From Pedobacter sp014947265 (GTDB taxonomy: Bacteria > Bacteroidota > Bacteroidia > Sphingobacteriales > Sphingobacteriaceae), in contig NZ_JADCNK010000003.1 of the NCBI RefSeq assembly GCF_014947265.1, positions 186,001-250,000 on the forward strand: a stretch of 64,000 nucleotides of DNA, given 5' to 3'. The position numbers and the translations under genes were made by a program. The notes under the pieces were generated by a model. That model did no database searches and had not been told where the DNA came from. It saw only the letters and a list, made by a program, of their open reading frames with translations. This document shows, piece after piece, positions 52,617 through 62,193 of the stretch. Each line of letters begins with the position of its first letter. Position 1 is the first letter of the stretch.

Positions 52617-53861
52617 TTATAGGCTTGCCAGTTCCTCGGCAAAAACATTTTCACTCAATTGCTCTTGCTTGTAAATCTGTCTGCCGGTGTAGGCCACAAA
52701 AACAGATTCATCCAATAGTAAGTCGCGGTTTTTAATCAAACTTTCTAGCTTAACCGTTCCAACTACATATTTATAGCTGCTGGCCGCATAACGTTCGCTA
52801 ATGTTATCAAATTCCAATAGGGAAATCAGATCTTCATCTGCATAACGCAAATAAACCTCTAAAAGAATTTCTTCTGTATGTTTCACTCCGTTTTCCGAAT
52901 GGTATTTTTTATATTCGTAACGGTAATCGTAACGCAAGGCTGCAATATCAGATAGTACAGCTGCACCAGTAGGGTGACCACCCGCACCTTTACCATAGAA
53001 AAACTGTTTATCAGCAAAAGCCGCCTGAACTGCAACTGCATTGTATTCGTTTTCTACGTTGTAAAGAAAATCATCCTTAGCTACCAATTTAGGGAGTACA
53101 TAAGTCACAATATCTTTTGTATTTACCTTACGTGCAGTAGGAACCAACTTAATTTTAAAGTTTTTCTCACGGGCATATTTAATGTCGTGCTGAGAAAGGT
53201 TTTGGATACCAATATTCAAAATGGCATCAGGATTTACAAATAAACCATAAGCATGTGCAGTAGCAATGGCCAGTTTATATTTAGGGTCGTAACCTCCCAC
53301 GTCTAAAATCGGATCGGTTTCTGCGAAACCTAAATCCTGTGCTTCTTTTAATGCCGAATCGTAACTTTGTCCTTCGTTGAATATTTTTGATAAAATATAA
53401 TTAGATGAGCCATTAAAAATCCCACTCAAAGCATGGAATAATTCATTGTCGTAATATTCTTCTAAATTGCGGATAATTGGAATACTGCCACAAACCGCAC
53501 CTTCGTACAATAGGGAAGTGCCATATTCCTGTTGTAAATCTACCAGCTCTTTTAAGTGTGTGGCGATCATTTTTTTATTGGCCGAGACTACATTTTTGCC
53601 GTTTTTTAATGCAGTAGTTACAATTTCGTAAGCAGCATCAGCATCATTGATTAATTCTACGATCGTGTTGATCTCTGTATTGTTCAATATTTCGTTGCGA
53701 TCAGTAGTAAACAGATCCTTGTTGAGGCTACGTTTCTTTCTTGGGTCTTTTATTGCGATTTTTATGATCTCTAAGTTCAGATTCTGGCTTTGGATGATAT
53801 CCAATAAACCTTGTCCTACAACTCCGAAACCAAATAAACCGATTTTTAAATTCTTACTCAT
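52617..53861 (-). CDS. hom: Homoserine dehydrogenase
   Basis: The 414-residue protein starts with a Rossmann motif (KIGLFGFGVVGQGLLDII) and continues KNGKNVVSANKKMIATHLKE. The catalytic core follows (YEGAVCGSIPIIRNLEEYYD, GIFNGSSNYILSKIFNEGQS, and AQDLGFAETDPILDVGGYDP with the conserved D and K region). It is a stand-alone enzyme, not fused to aspartokinase. It reduces aspartate semialdehyde to homoserine. It is the third gene of the met unit under the SAM riboswitch, 120 bp after metX. Confidence 0.95.
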   Translation of the reverse strand: MSKNLKIGLFGFGVVGQGLLDIIQSQNLNLEIIKIAIKDPRKKRSLNKDLFTTDRNEILNNTEINTIVELINDADAAYEIVTTALKNGKNVVSANKKMIATHLKELVDLQQEYGTSLLYEGAVCGSIPIIRNLEEYYDNELFHALSGIFNGSSNYILSKIFNEGQSYDSALKEAQDLGFAETDPILDVGGYDPKYKLAIATAHAYGLFVNPDAILNIGIQNLSQHDIKYAREKNFKIKLVPTARKVNTKDIVTYVLPKLVAKDDFLYNVENEYNAVAVQAAFADKQFFYGKGAGGHPTGAAVLSDIAALRYDYRYEYKKYHSENGVKHTEEILLEVYLRYADEDLISLLEFDNISERYAASSYKYVVGTVKLESLIKNRDLLLDESVFVAYTGRQIYKQEQLSENVFAEELASL

Positions 53862-53981
53862 TGTTATAAAGTGATTACACAGATGGGTGGATTACACCGA
53901 TATAGCTGTTCTTATTTTTTTAAATTTTTTCTGGTATCGAGTTTTTACCTTCTACCTTTATACCTTCAACCCTCTACCTCT

Positions 53982-55040
53982 TTAGGCAGTATGCTGTAAT
54001 TTGATGATTTTTTTATTACGGCTTTCCTTCATAAAGTTTCCGATTACGTTAGTCAAAGCATCTGTTTCGATTAAAAAACCGTCATGTCCATAATCAGAAT
54101 GCAAGGCGCAAAATTCTGCCCCAGGGATATGATCTGCCAGATATTTCTGCTCCGATAATGGAAACAAAACATCATTTTCTATCCCGATTACTAAAGTATT
54201 TGCCGTAATTAGTTTTAGTGCATCTGCAATACTTTTGCGGTTACGGCCCACATTGTGGCTATCCATTGCCTTGGTTAAATAATAATAACTGTAAGCGTTA
54301 AAGCGGTTGATCAGCTTTTCTCCCTGATAGTTCTGATAAGAAGAAGATCTGAAATTGTCTGTCTTGTCGTTTACACTTTCTAACTGTGTACTGCCGTAAG
54401 CACTATAAGTTCTATAGCTTAAAAGTGCAATGCTACGGGCGGTTTTTAAACCTTTGCTACCACCGTTTGGTTGGTTGGCATAAAAAGTTCTGTCTGTGGT
54501 AATGGCCAAACGCTGACTTTCATTAAACGCGATGCCCCATGGAGAATGCGCTGCATTAGTCGCAATTAAAATCAGGTTTTCAATTTTATTAGGTTCCGAA
54601 ATGCTCCATTCTACAGCTTGTTGCCCACCTAAAGAGCCACCGATTAATAATTTAATATAATCAATACCTAAATGTGCAGCTAATAACTGGTGGGCCGATA
54701 CTAAATCCCGGATCGTAAACTGCGGAAACGAAAGGTAATAAGGCAAGCCCGTTACCGGATTGGTACTTAATGGATTGGTACTGCCGTAATGCGAGCCTAA
54801 AACATTGGCACAAACGATATAATGCTCTTCCGGGTTGAACAAAGCATTTTGGCCGAACAAACCTTCCCACCATTCAAAAACATCAGCATTGGCAGTCAGT
54901 GCGTGGCAAACCCAAATTACATTATCTTTATTTGCATTTAATTTGCCATAAGTTTGATAAGCAATTTGCAGGTTGCGGATTTTCTTTCCGCTCTCTAATT
55001 TGAACTGTTTATTGTAATTATACGTTGATGCTGTACTCAT
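53982..55040 (-). CDS. metX: Homoserine O-acetyltransferase
   Basis: The 352-residue alpha/beta hydrolase-fold acyltransferase has LQIAYQTYGKLNANKDNVIW, then GQNALFNPEEHYIVCANVLG and the nucleophile elbow GGSLGGQQAVEWSI. The acid/base pair follows in TLVIGIENDVLFPLSEQ and DYGHDGFLIETD. Family assignment to acetyl rather than succinyl transfer rests on this MetX layout. It activates homoserine for direct sulfhydrylation. It lies between metY (30 bp upstream) and hom on the minus strand. Confidence 0.95.
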   Translation of the reverse strand: MSTASTYNYNKQFKLESGKKIRNLQIAYQTYGKLNANKDNVIWVCHALTANADVFEWWEGLFGQNALFNPEEHYIVCANVLGSHYGSTNPLSTNPVTGLPYYLSFPQFTIRDLVSAHQLLAAHLGIDYIKLLIGGSLGGQQAVEWSISEPNKIENLILIATNAAHSPWGIAFNESQRLAITTDRTFYANQPNGGSKGLKTARSIALLSYRTYSAYGSTQLESVNDKTDNFRSSSYQNYQGEKLINRFNAYSYYYLTKAMDSHNVGRNRKSIADALKLITANTLVIGIENDVLFPLSEQKYLADHIPGAEFCALHSDYGHDGFLIETDALTNVIGNFMKESRNKKIIKLQHTA

Positions 55041-55070
55041 TGTTTTATTGTATTCGGAAAATGAACGGGC

Positions 55071-56402
55071 TTAGGCTGATAAACTCTCTGTAGGGATCTG
55101 AACATTTATAGATGCAAAAGCCTGCTCGAAATCGGCCTTAATATCATCGATATGCTCAATACCGACTGAAACCCGTAATGCGTTTGGTTTTACACCTGCG
55201 GCTAATTGCTCATCTTCACTCAATTGTTGATGTGTGGTTGCCGATGGCTGGATAATCAACGTTTTTGCATCGCCAACGTTTGCGAGGTGAGAAACCAGTT
55301 TTAAATTATCTATAACCTGTGTGGCATTTTCTTTACTTCCTTTTAATTCGAAAGATAAAACTGCGCCAAAACCGTTACTTAAATATTTTTTTGCCAGGCT
55401 ATTGTATTTGCTGCTCGCTAATCCTGGATATTGTACTTCCTGAACCAATGGATGGTTTTCTAACCAGGTAGCCAGTTCAAGGGCATTGTCAACGTGGCGT
55501 TGTACACGGAGCGATAAGGTTTCTAAGCCCTGCAATAAAAGGAAAGAATTAAAAGGGGATAGGGCAGGACCAAGATCTCTTAATCCCTCCACACGTGCAC
55601 GGATGATAAACTGGATGTTGCCAAATGGCCCACCGATGCCGAAAACATCGCTGAAAACCAAACCATGATAACCTGCTGATGGTTCAGAGAATTGAGGGAA
55701 TTTACCATTACCCCAGTTATAGTTTCCGCCATCAATGATCACACCACCAATGCTTGTTCCATGTCCGCCAATCCATTTTGTTGCAGATTCTACCACAATG
55801 TTTGCTCCATGTTCTAAAGGCTTAAATAAATAACCTCCTGCGCCGAAAGTATTGTCAACAACTAAAGGTAGATCGTATTTCTTTGCAATTGCAGCGATTT
55901 TCTCAAAATCAGGAACACTAAATGCCGGGTTGCCGATGGTTTCCAGATAAATGGCTTTGGTTTTATCTGTTATTTTAGCTTCAAATTCCTCAGGCACATC
56001 TGGATTCGCAAAATCGACATGGATACCCAGACGTTTAAAAGCAACTTTGAACTGGTTATAAGTTCCACCGTAAATGTGCGAAGAAGAAACGATACTATCG
56101 CCGGCTTCTAAAATGTTATTCAATGCAATAAACTGTGCGGCCTGTCCTGAAGCTACCGCCAAAGCAGCTACACCACCTTCTAAAGCTGCAATACGTTTTT
56201 CGAAAACATCATTAGTCGGATTCATGATCCTGGTGTAAATGTTGCCAAACTCTTTTAAAGCAAATAAGTTGGCGCCATGCTCAGCGTTTTTAAATCCGTA
56301 AGAAGTAGTTTGGTAAATCGGCACAGCCCTCGAGCCTGTTGTTGGATCTATTTCCTGGCCAGCGTGTAATTGTAAAGTTTCAAATTTATATGATGTTGAC
56401 AT
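55071..56402 (-). CDS. metY: O-acetylhomoserine sulfhydrylase
   Basis: The 443-residue PLP enzyme starts TLQLHAGQEIDPTTGSRAVP, with the Cys/Met-metabolism fold features YTRIMNPTNDVFEKRIAALE and the PLP lysine in VVESATKWIGGHGTSIGGVI. SVGIEHIDDIKADFEQAF ends the protein. The length and the YGFKNAEHGANLFAL block match O-acetylhomoserine aminocarboxypropyltransferase. It makes homocysteine directly from O-acetylhomoserine and sulfide. It is the first gene after the SAM riboswitch. Confidence 0.94.
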   Translation of the reverse strand: MSTSYKFETLQLHAGQEIDPTTGSRAVPIYQTTSYGFKNAEHGANLFALKEFGNIYTRIMNPTNDVFEKRIAALEGGVAALAVASGQAAQFIALNNILEAGDSIVSSSHIYGGTYNQFKVAFKRLGIHVDFANPDVPEEFEAKITDKTKAIYLETIGNPAFSVPDFEKIAAIAKKYDLPLVVDNTFGAGGYLFKPLEHGANIVVESATKWIGGHGTSIGGVIIDGGNYNWGNGKFPQFSEPSAGYHGLVFSDVFGIGGPFGNIQFIIRARVEGLRDLGPALSPFNSFLLLQGLETLSLRVQRHVDNALELATWLENHPLVQEVQYPGLASSKYNSLAKKYLSNGFGAVLSFELKGSKENATQVIDNLKLVSHLANVGDAKTLIIQPSATTHQQLSEDEQLAAGVKPNALRVSVGIEHIDDIKADFEQAFASINVQIPTESLSA

Positions 56403-56660
56403 GATTTCTGTTTTATTTATTGATGAGACGTAGTGATTTAGGTTGATTCTAAAACCTAGCAGGGCGTATCCCGATGTTTCGGGACCTTCCAGTTTGAAAG
56501 AAACAAAAAAGGAAGATTTTTTAGATTACTGTATGCAACAGCACATACAAGTAATTGCACAACTATTGAAAAAAGTAGAAATAGAAGTTTGTTCTAAATT
56601 TTTAAGGTTTGCACTGGGTTCGCTTAGCGATTGAAGATTTAATGTTTTCATCAGTTCTAA
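56403..56660 (-). other. Leader region between SAM riboswitch and metY
   Basis: This 258-bp stretch is the expression-platform side of the met leader. TCCCGATGTTTCGGGA (56469-56484) is a hairpin of the extragenic class. Nearer to metY, AGGTTGATTCTAAAACCT (56439-56456) could fold. I found no clear terminator with a T tract, so the switch could act on translation or through a longer structure. Confidence 0.4.
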
Positions 56661-56767
56661 TTTATATCTCCAGATAACACCATGTTATCCGGTCAGGAAT
56701 TGGCACCTTCTCTTTCTGAGGGTTGCCAGTGGGTCATCGAGCCAGTCTCTCGCCACTTCTTTATAAA
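56661..56767 (-). promoter_or_regulatory. SAM-I (S-box) riboswitch
   Basis: Read on the minus strand, TTTATAAAGAAGTGGCGAGAG begins P1 and P2. The conserved GACTGGCTCGATGACCC and TGGCAACC follow, then GAAGGTGCCAATTCCTGACC, and GGAGATATAAA closes P1. CTGGC..GATGA..GGCAACC and GGTGCCAATTCC are the invariant S-box core. It sits 259 bp upstream of metY, in the right orientation to control metY-metX-hom. Confidence 0.93.
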
Positions 56768-56979
56768 TCAACCTGTGAAGATTGACTTTTATTTAGCTTT
56801 CTACCAAATAATATTTCAAATGTCTGAATTTAATTTTAATACACAAAATAAAATTTTGAATTTTTGTTAATCGTTTGGGAATGAGTAATGTATTTTATTG
56901 TATTGCGGCAAATTAAAACTTTTAATATAAAAATTAACACTTAAAATTCTAAGTTTGTGTGACCTATCTAAATATAATT

Positions 56980-57996
56980 ATGATGAAAAATATAACAGTT
57001 CTAGGCTTAGGCCTGCTATTCACGGGGATGTGTTTAACTAATGCAAACGCCCAATTCGGAGGCTTAAAAGATAAATTATTAAAAGTCGGCACTGCGCAGG
57101 GTGCTAAAGCTTTAGGTGTAGACAGGTTTTTAAAGCAGCCAGCTGCCATTACCACCAGTTTTGAAGATGTAAACAGGGAAGGCGAAAAAATGCCCGACTT
57201 TGTTAATCCTTCAAAATTAATAGCACAGCCTTTATATTTATTGCCGAAAAATCCTGAGGGTGGTTTTGTTCTTTGCGAAGGATTGTACGAAATGACGAAT
57301 AAAAGTTACTGTTTAAAAGCCGGAACTTTCGCGCCATCAAAGGGCGATGGTTACATGTTTGCCCCCGTTTTGGGCTCGAAAGAAGAAATTGTAGTTGCGA
57401 TATTGAAAAGTGCAGAGAAACATCCGGAAGTAGAACAGCATGATATCCAGGCCTTACTTTGGACCATTATTGCCAGAACAAAATTTGCCGATTTTAACGG
57501 ACAAGTGAAAGTAACTGCAATGAAATTGTTAACGACAAAACAACTTACCCAATTGGAAGGTGGCGCTTTAGGCATTTTACCTTTCGATGTAATGGAAAAA
57601 GCTAAGGACCAGTTACCTTCAGGTGTGAGGGCTGTTTTTGAAGCAGAAAATAATATCCGTCAACTGGTGTCGTCTGGGAATTATACTTATGCCGACATGG
57701 AAAGATATGCTATTATAGCGGGGATGGCTCCACCAAGAAGTGATGTGCCAAGTGGCATCTGGACGAAACACCCTGATGGTTATTATGTACGTTATTTTCC
57801 TTCTGGTTATTCAATTACCAAAGTGCAGGTTTATGTACCAAAAGGATTATTAGCAGATGGAAATAAATTGGTTTATGATGCAGCAGGGGATATTGCTTGT
57901 CCTGCCAATACCGGTTCTCAACGTTTAGCGCAAACTAACGAACCACTGGAGGCTAACTATTCGTTAAAGTTGACCACGATTTGTAATCCTAAGTAA
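56980..57996 (+). CDS. Exported hypothetical protein
   Basis: I start at the ATG at 56980 (MMKNITVLGLGLLFTGMCLT), since the upstream frame adds no signal features. The protein has 338 residues with a signal peptide cut near NANA. The mature part reads FGGLKDKLLKVGTAQGAKAL, then GGFVLCEGLYEMTNKSYCLK, with two Cys, and a helical middle (DIQALLWTIIARTKFADFNG). It ends SLKLTTICNPK. No domain is recognised. It is divergent from the SAM riboswitch leader and probably functions in the envelope. Confidence 0.7.
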   Translation: MMKNITVLGLGLLFTGMCLTNANAQFGGLKDKLLKVGTAQGAKALGVDRFLKQPAAITTSFEDVNREGEKMPDFVNPSKLIAQPLYLLPKNPEGGFVLCEGLYEMTNKSYCLKAGTFAPSKGDGYMFAPVLGSKEEIVVAILKSAEKHPEVEQHDIQALLWTIIARTKFADFNGQVKVTAMKLLTTKQLTQLEGGALGILPFDVMEKAKDQLPSGVRAVFEAENNIRQLVSSGNYTYADMERYAIIAGMAPPRSDVPSGIWTKHPDGYYVRYFPSGYSITKVQVYVPKGLLADGNKLVYDAAGDIACPANTGSQRLAQTNEPLEANYSLKLTTICNPK

Positions 57997-58057
57997 GTTT
58001 TGGAAAATTAGGGTACTGTAGTCCTTAGGAGATTGCAGTCCCGCTTTACGCTTTATC

Positions 58058-58100
58058 TTTTTGGCTACCCTTCGACTTCGCTCAGGGTGACAGCCAAAAA
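58058..58100. repeat. 43-bp nested extragenic hairpin
   Basis: TTTTTGGCT and AGCCAAAAA form the outer stem. Inside, ACCCT and AGGGT close the CCCTTCGACTTCGCTCAGGG word, a common bacterial extragenic palindrome. It may act as a terminator or REP element between the gene ending at 57996 and the trans-sulfuration gene. Confidence 0.7.
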
Positions 58101-58147
58101 GGATATCGCTGCAATCGGGTTTAGCAACAAAGGTTCGAAATAACTAG

Positions 58148-58180
58148 AAACCTATAAGGTCTTAAAGACCTCATAGGTTT
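58148..58180. terminator. Hairpin terminator between convergent genes
   Basis: AAACCTATAAGGTCTT and AGACCTCATAGGTTT form a long stem with one bulge and a minimal loop, 7 bp past the stop of the trans-sulfuration gene. It can serve both strands. Confidence 0.7.
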
Positions 58181-58186
58181 TATACT

Positions 58187-59302
58187 TTAACCTAACGCCT
58201 GCGCTAAATCGGCGATAATATCGTCTACATGCTCTAATCCTACTGAAATACGGAGTAAATTTTTTGGCGTTTTACTATCCGGTCCTTCTACTGAATAACG
58301 GTGTTCTATCAAACTCTCTACACCACCTAAACTGGTAGCCTGTGCAAATAGCTGAACTTTATTTGCCACTTTATGAGCAGCTTCAGCATCGCCCTTAACT
58401 AAAAACGACATCATCCCGCCAAAATCTTTCATCTGTTTTTTTGCAATTTCGTGCTGTGGGTGACTTTCCAACCCAGGATAAAAAACGGCTTCAACATTCG
58501 GATGTCCGTTTAAATAGTCGGCTACTTTTTTGCCGTTTTCGCAATGGCCTTTCATGCGGTAAGCCAGGGTTTTAATGCTACGGGTTAATAAAAAGCAATC
58601 AAAAGGAGAGGGTACGGCACCACCGGTTTGTTGTATGTTTTTGATGCGCTCCCATAATTCATCTTTTTTGGCCGTAATTAAAATCCCACCAAGCACATCA
58701 CTATGGCCTCCTAAATATTTGGTACTGCTGTGCATTACTATATCGGCACCCAATAATATTGGATTCTGTAAAATTGGAGAGGCAAAGGTGCTGTCGCAAA
58801 CCAGGGTGATATTTTTTGCTTTAGCAATTCTGGCAATTTCTTCAATATCTGTAACCTTTAGTAATGGATTAGAAGGGGTTTCGATCCAGATCAGTTTAGT
58901 ATTGGGCTTAATGCTTGATTGTATCAGATTTAAATCCGTTTGATCAACAAAATCAAATTCCAAACTATCGTTAAAAATAGTAAGTAATTGTTTTTTTATG
59001 CCCCAATACATATCATCTGGTGCTATAATGTGGCTACCTGGTTTTAAAGCCTGAAACATGGCTAATCCGCAGGTATTACCCGAAGAAAAAGCAGCAGCAT
59101 CTTCGCCATATTCTAATTTTGCTATAGTGTTTTCTAAAGCAGACCGGTTTGGATTACTTACCCTGCTATACATGTGCCCACCGGGATAACCACCATCTTC
59201 GCCACGAAAAAAAGTGGTAGATAGATTAATCGGGGGCGTAACATCGCCTGTAGTACTTTTTACAAGATTAGAAGCGTGAATAGCAAGGGTTTCGGGTTTC
59301 AT
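58187..59302 (-). CDS. Cystathionine gamma-synthase / beta-lyase family PLP enzyme
   Basis: I place the start at ATG 59302 (MKPETLAIHASNLVKSTTGD), dropping 12 unsupported residues. The 371-residue protein has YSRVSNPNRSALENTIAKLE, then SSGNTCGLAMFQALKPGSHI and the PLP lysine in MHSSTKYLGGHSDVLGGILI. It ends LRISVGLEHVDDIIADLAQA. These are the trans-sulfuration family landmarks. Whether it is MetB, MetC or methionine gamma-lyase cannot be settled from sequence alone; with metY and metX nearby, a methionine or cysteine role is likely. Confidence 0.9.
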   Translation of the reverse strand: MKPETLAIHASNLVKSTTGDVTPPINLSTTFFRGEDGGYPGGHMYSRVSNPNRSALENTIAKLEYGEDAAAFSSGNTCGLAMFQALKPGSHIIAPDDMYWGIKKQLLTIFNDSLEFDFVDQTDLNLIQSSIKPNTKLIWIETPSNPLLKVTDIEEIARIAKAKNITLVCDSTFASPILQNPILLGADIVMHSSTKYLGGHSDVLGGILITAKKDELWERIKNIQQTGGAVPSPFDCFLLTRSIKTLAYRMKGHCENGKKVADYLNGHPNVEAVFYPGLESHPQHEIAKKQMKDFGGMMSFLVKGDAEAAHKVANKVQLFAQATSLGGVESLIEHRYSVEGPDSKTPKNLLRISVGLEHVDDIIADLAQALG

Positions 59303-59424
59303 AATAATTAATTTTAATCGAAATGATATCGGGAGCAATTTAATAATTTGGCGCTAATTTAAGGTTCGTAATGGTTTTGGCAAGATTTATGTAACAAGTT
59401 TGTCGAAATTTAATTAAACAAAAA

Positions 59425-59919
59425 ATGAAAAGATTATTTATAGCTATCGCAATAGCATGTTCTACTTTAGTAATGTTACAAAGTTGTAATACTGCAAAAA
59501 GAGTAACTGCAGGAGTAACAGGTAGCAGAGGTACAGTTGTTCGCGAATGGGTAGTGAGTAATGTAGCTTTAGAAGGATTGCCTGATGGCGCTGTTCAAGG
59601 ATTATTTGGAGAGAAATCTTACAAATGTTTCCAGGGAAGTACATGGAATTTAACCAATAGTGGTAATGGTTCTTACACTTTACCAGCATCAAGCACTTGT
59701 GGTTCGGTAATGCAGACTATATTCTGGTCGGCTGCACCTAAAGACCAGACTTTCCAGTTCAAAAAAATATTTGAAGGTGATAAAGCTAAAAACGTAACAG
59801 AAGGTTATCGTTTAGTGTTAACTGATCTTTCAAGCACACAAATGATCTTAAAATCGCCAATCGAATTTGGTGGTAAAACTGCAAATATCGTATTAACCTT
59901 TACGCCTGCAGCGAGATAA
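59425..59919 (+). CDS. Lipocalin family lipoprotein
   Basis: The 164-residue protein has a signal peptide ending in a lipobox (LVMLQSCNTAKRV). The mature part, FQGSTWNLTNSGNGSYTLPA, with the pair Cys63 and Cys86 around it, reads like a lipocalin-like beta barrel of Bacteroidota outer-membrane lipoproteins. It is divergent from the trans-sulfuration gene and has its own terminator. Confidence 0.78.
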   Translation: MKRLFIAIAIACSTLVMLQSCNTAKRVTAGVTGSRGTVVREWVVSNVALEGLPDGAVQGLFGEKSYKCFQGSTWNLTNSGNGSYTLPASSTCGSVMQTIFWSAAPKDQTFQFKKIFEGDKAKNVTEGYRLVLTDLSSTQMILKSPIEFGGKTANIVLTFTPAAR

Positions 59920-59949
59920 TTAGATTTACCTGTGAAAAAACATAATAAG

Positions 59950-59977
59950 AGCACTTCTGAAAAGAGGTGCTTTTTTT
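59950..59977 (+). terminator. Rho-independent terminator of the lipocalin gene
   Basis: AGCACTTCT and AGAGGTGCT form a 9-bp stem with one G-T pair around a GAAA loop, followed by seven T. It lies 30 nt after the stop codon. Confidence 0.9.
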
Positions 59978-60264
59978 GTAACCGTTACTGATCTATCTTT
60001 ATAGTTTCCTCTAAAGCGTCGTCATTTCGAGCGAAGTGCAACGAAGTCGAGAAATCTATAAAGATAGATCTCTCCATTCCACTGCGTTCCAGTCGAGATG
60101 ACGATGCCAAGAGATTTTACAAAATAAAAGCAATCAATATCTGCGTTTATCCGTGTTCATCTGTGGTTAATTATTAAGATTGACATTCAAAAATCACGGT
60201 TTGTTACAAGAAAATGATTTTCAAATCGCCCCATTATTGTATTTTTGTTCAAAATAAATCAGGA
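59978..60264. other. Intergenic region with extragenic repeats upstream of mqnE
   Basis: TCGTCATTTCGAGCGAAGTG near 60016 and AGTCGAGATGACGA near 60092 are an imperfect inverted repeat of the GTCATTTCGAG class. ATCTGCGTTTATCCGTGTTC and ATCTGTGGTTAA near 60141-60172 belong to the same family as the palindrome inside the MITE at 27322-27392. The mqnE promoter probably lies near 60235 (TATTTTTG). Confidence 0.55.
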
Positions 60265-61458
60265 ATGAATACAACTGAGCAAGTTGAACAAATATTAGCT
60301 GATACCAATTTATCAACTGAATTACAAAACATAGCACACAAAGTTCTTCACGGAGAACGGATTACATTTGATGAAGGTGTTTACCTTTATGAACAGGCTG
60401 AACTAGGTTACCTCGGTGTCCTCGCCAATTACATCCGTGAGAAAAAACACGGCGATAAAACTTATTTTAACCGAAACTTTCACTTGGAACCAACCAATCT
60501 TTGCGTTTACGACTGCAAATTTTGCTCGTACTCTCGTTTAATTAAACAAAAAGAAGAAGGCTGGGCTTTAACGATGGAGCAAATGCTCGATATCGTTAAA
60601 AAATACGATGGTGAACCGGTAACGGAGGTGCATATTGTAGGAGGGGTGCTTCCACAATACGATGTGGCATTTTATTCGGCTTTGTTCACAGCCATTAAAC
60701 AGCATCGTCCTGATCTGCATGTTAAAGCATTAACGCCTGTTGAGTACCACTATATTTTCAAAAAAGCTAAAATCGATTATGCAACAGGCATGCGTTTGAT
60801 GAAAGAAGCTGGGTTGGAATCAATACCAGGTGGAGGGGCAGAGATTTTTCACCCTGAAATCAGAGAACAGATTGCCAAAGATAAATGTACCGGCCAGCAA
60901 TGGCTCGATATACATGAAGAATGGCACAAACTGGGCATGCGCAGTAATGCGACCATGCTTTATGGACATATCGAAAAATACTGGCACCGTGTAGATCACA
61001 TGGAGAAACTCCGTGAACTGCAGGATCGCACAGGTGGCTTCCAGACATTTATTCCATTAAAATTCAGAAATCAAAATAACCAGATGAGCAATGTACCCGA
61101 ATCGTCGGTAATTGAAGATTTAAGAAATTATGCCATTGCCCGTATCTATATGGATAACTTCGATCATATTAAAGCTTATTGGGCGATGATCAGTCGCGAA
61201 ACTGCTCAGTTATCTTTAAATTACGGTGTGGATGATATCGACGGTACTTTGGATGATACTACAAAAATATATTCCATGGCCGGCGCAGAAGAACAAACGC
61301 CTGCAATGAGCACTAAAGAGCTGGTTAATCTGATCAAGCAGGTAGGCAGAAAAGCAATAGAGCGCGATACTCTATATAATGTGGTTACGGATTTCGAGCA
61401 GGTTGTTTTCGAAGAAGAGAAGAAACCGCAATATTATAAATTACCAGTAGTGAATTAG
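60265..61458 (+). CDS. mqnE: Aminofutalosine synthase MqnE (radical SAM)
   Basis: I start at ATG 60265 (MNTTEQVEQILADTNLSTEL), because the longer frame would read through a probable promoter element. The 397-residue protein has the radical SAM cluster C80-x3-C84-x2-C87 in NLCVYDCKFCSYSRL. VTEVHIVGGVLPQYDVAFYS, LESIPGGGAEIFHPEIREQI and GGFQTFIPLKFRNQNNQMSN are typical of MqnE. It joins SAM with the chorismate-derived enolpyruvyl-benzoate to form aminofutalosine. With mqnA nearby it shows the futalosine route to menaquinone. Confidence 0.95.
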   Translation: MNTTEQVEQILADTNLSTELQNIAHKVLHGERITFDEGVYLYEQAELGYLGVLANYIREKKHGDKTYFNRNFHLEPTNLCVYDCKFCSYSRLIKQKEEGWALTMEQMLDIVKKYDGEPVTEVHIVGGVLPQYDVAFYSALFTAIKQHRPDLHVKALTPVEYHYIFKKAKIDYATGMRLMKEAGLESIPGGGAEIFHPEIREQIAKDKCTGQQWLDIHEEWHKLGMRSNATMLYGHIEKYWHRVDHMEKLRELQDRTGGFQTFIPLKFRNQNNQMSNVPESSVIEDLRNYAIARIYMDNFDHIKAYWAMISRETAQLSLNYGVDDIDGTLDDTTKIYSMAGAEEQTPAMSTKELVNLIKQVGRKAIERDTLYNVVTDFEQVVFEEEKKPQYYKLPVVN

Positions 61459-61563
61459 AATTGTTATGATGACAGGGTTTTAAGATCTTTTCGCGAGGTT
61501 CAAAAAATATAATAAATAAAAAACGTTAATCCTGCAATCTTATAATCCAAAAAATCCCATTTA

Positions 61564-62193
61564 ATGGTTAAAGAAATATACATCATACGCCACGGCGAAA
61601 CGGAATTGAACAGACAAGGCATAGTACAGGGCAGAGGTGTAAATTCTGACTTAAATGATTTGGGAAGGGCACAGGCAGAGGCTTTTTATCAAAAATATAA
61701 GGATATTCCTTTTGATAAGATTTACACTTCTGATTTAAAACGTACCTGGCAAACTGTTCAAAAATTTATAGATGCTAAATTACCCTGGGAAAAGCTTTCG
61801 GGACTAGATGAGTTGGCCTGGGGTGTTTGGGAGGGAAAACCGAATACTGAAGATGCGCGTGATGCTTTCCGTGAGATGTTACAGAGCTGGGAGAATGGAG
61901 ATTATACTGCTCATTTTGAAGGTGGCGAAAGCGTTCAGGATGTTTATGAACGTTTAAAACAACCGATGGATGTTCTAATGACCCGGCCTGAAGAAAAAAC
62001 GGTTTTACTTTGCATGCATGGTAGAGCAATGCGTGTTTTCCTCTGCTTATTATTAGGCAAACCATTAAGCCTGATGACAGAATTCCCACACCAGAATACC
62101 GTACTTTATAAAATGGGATTCGAAGATGGAAAATTTACCGTACTCGAATTTAACAGCGCCGTACATTTAGATAGTTTAGTAATTGGGGAATAA
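61564..62193 (+). CDS. Histidine phosphatase family protein
   Basis: The 209-residue protein has the phosphohistidine motif IYIIRHGETELNRQGIVQGR (R9-H10-G11-E12), then SDLKRTWQTVQKFIDA. The second His appears in LLCMHGRAMRVFLCLLLGKP. This is the cofactor-independent phosphoglycerate mutase/alpha-ribazole phosphatase-like group; the substrate is uncertain. It lies between mqnE and mqnA on the same strand. Its last 36 bp are duplicated downstream. Confidence 0.9.
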   Translation: MVKEIYIIRHGETELNRQGIVQGRGVNSDLNDLGRAQAEAFYQKYKDIPFDKIYTSDLKRTWQTVQKFIDAKLPWEKLSGLDELAWGVWEGKPNTEDARDAFREMLQSWENGDYTAHFEGGESVQDVYERLKQPMDVLMTRPEEKTVLLCMHGRAMRVFLCLLLGKPLSLMTEFPHQNTVLYKMGFEDGKFTVLEFNSAVHLDSLVIGE

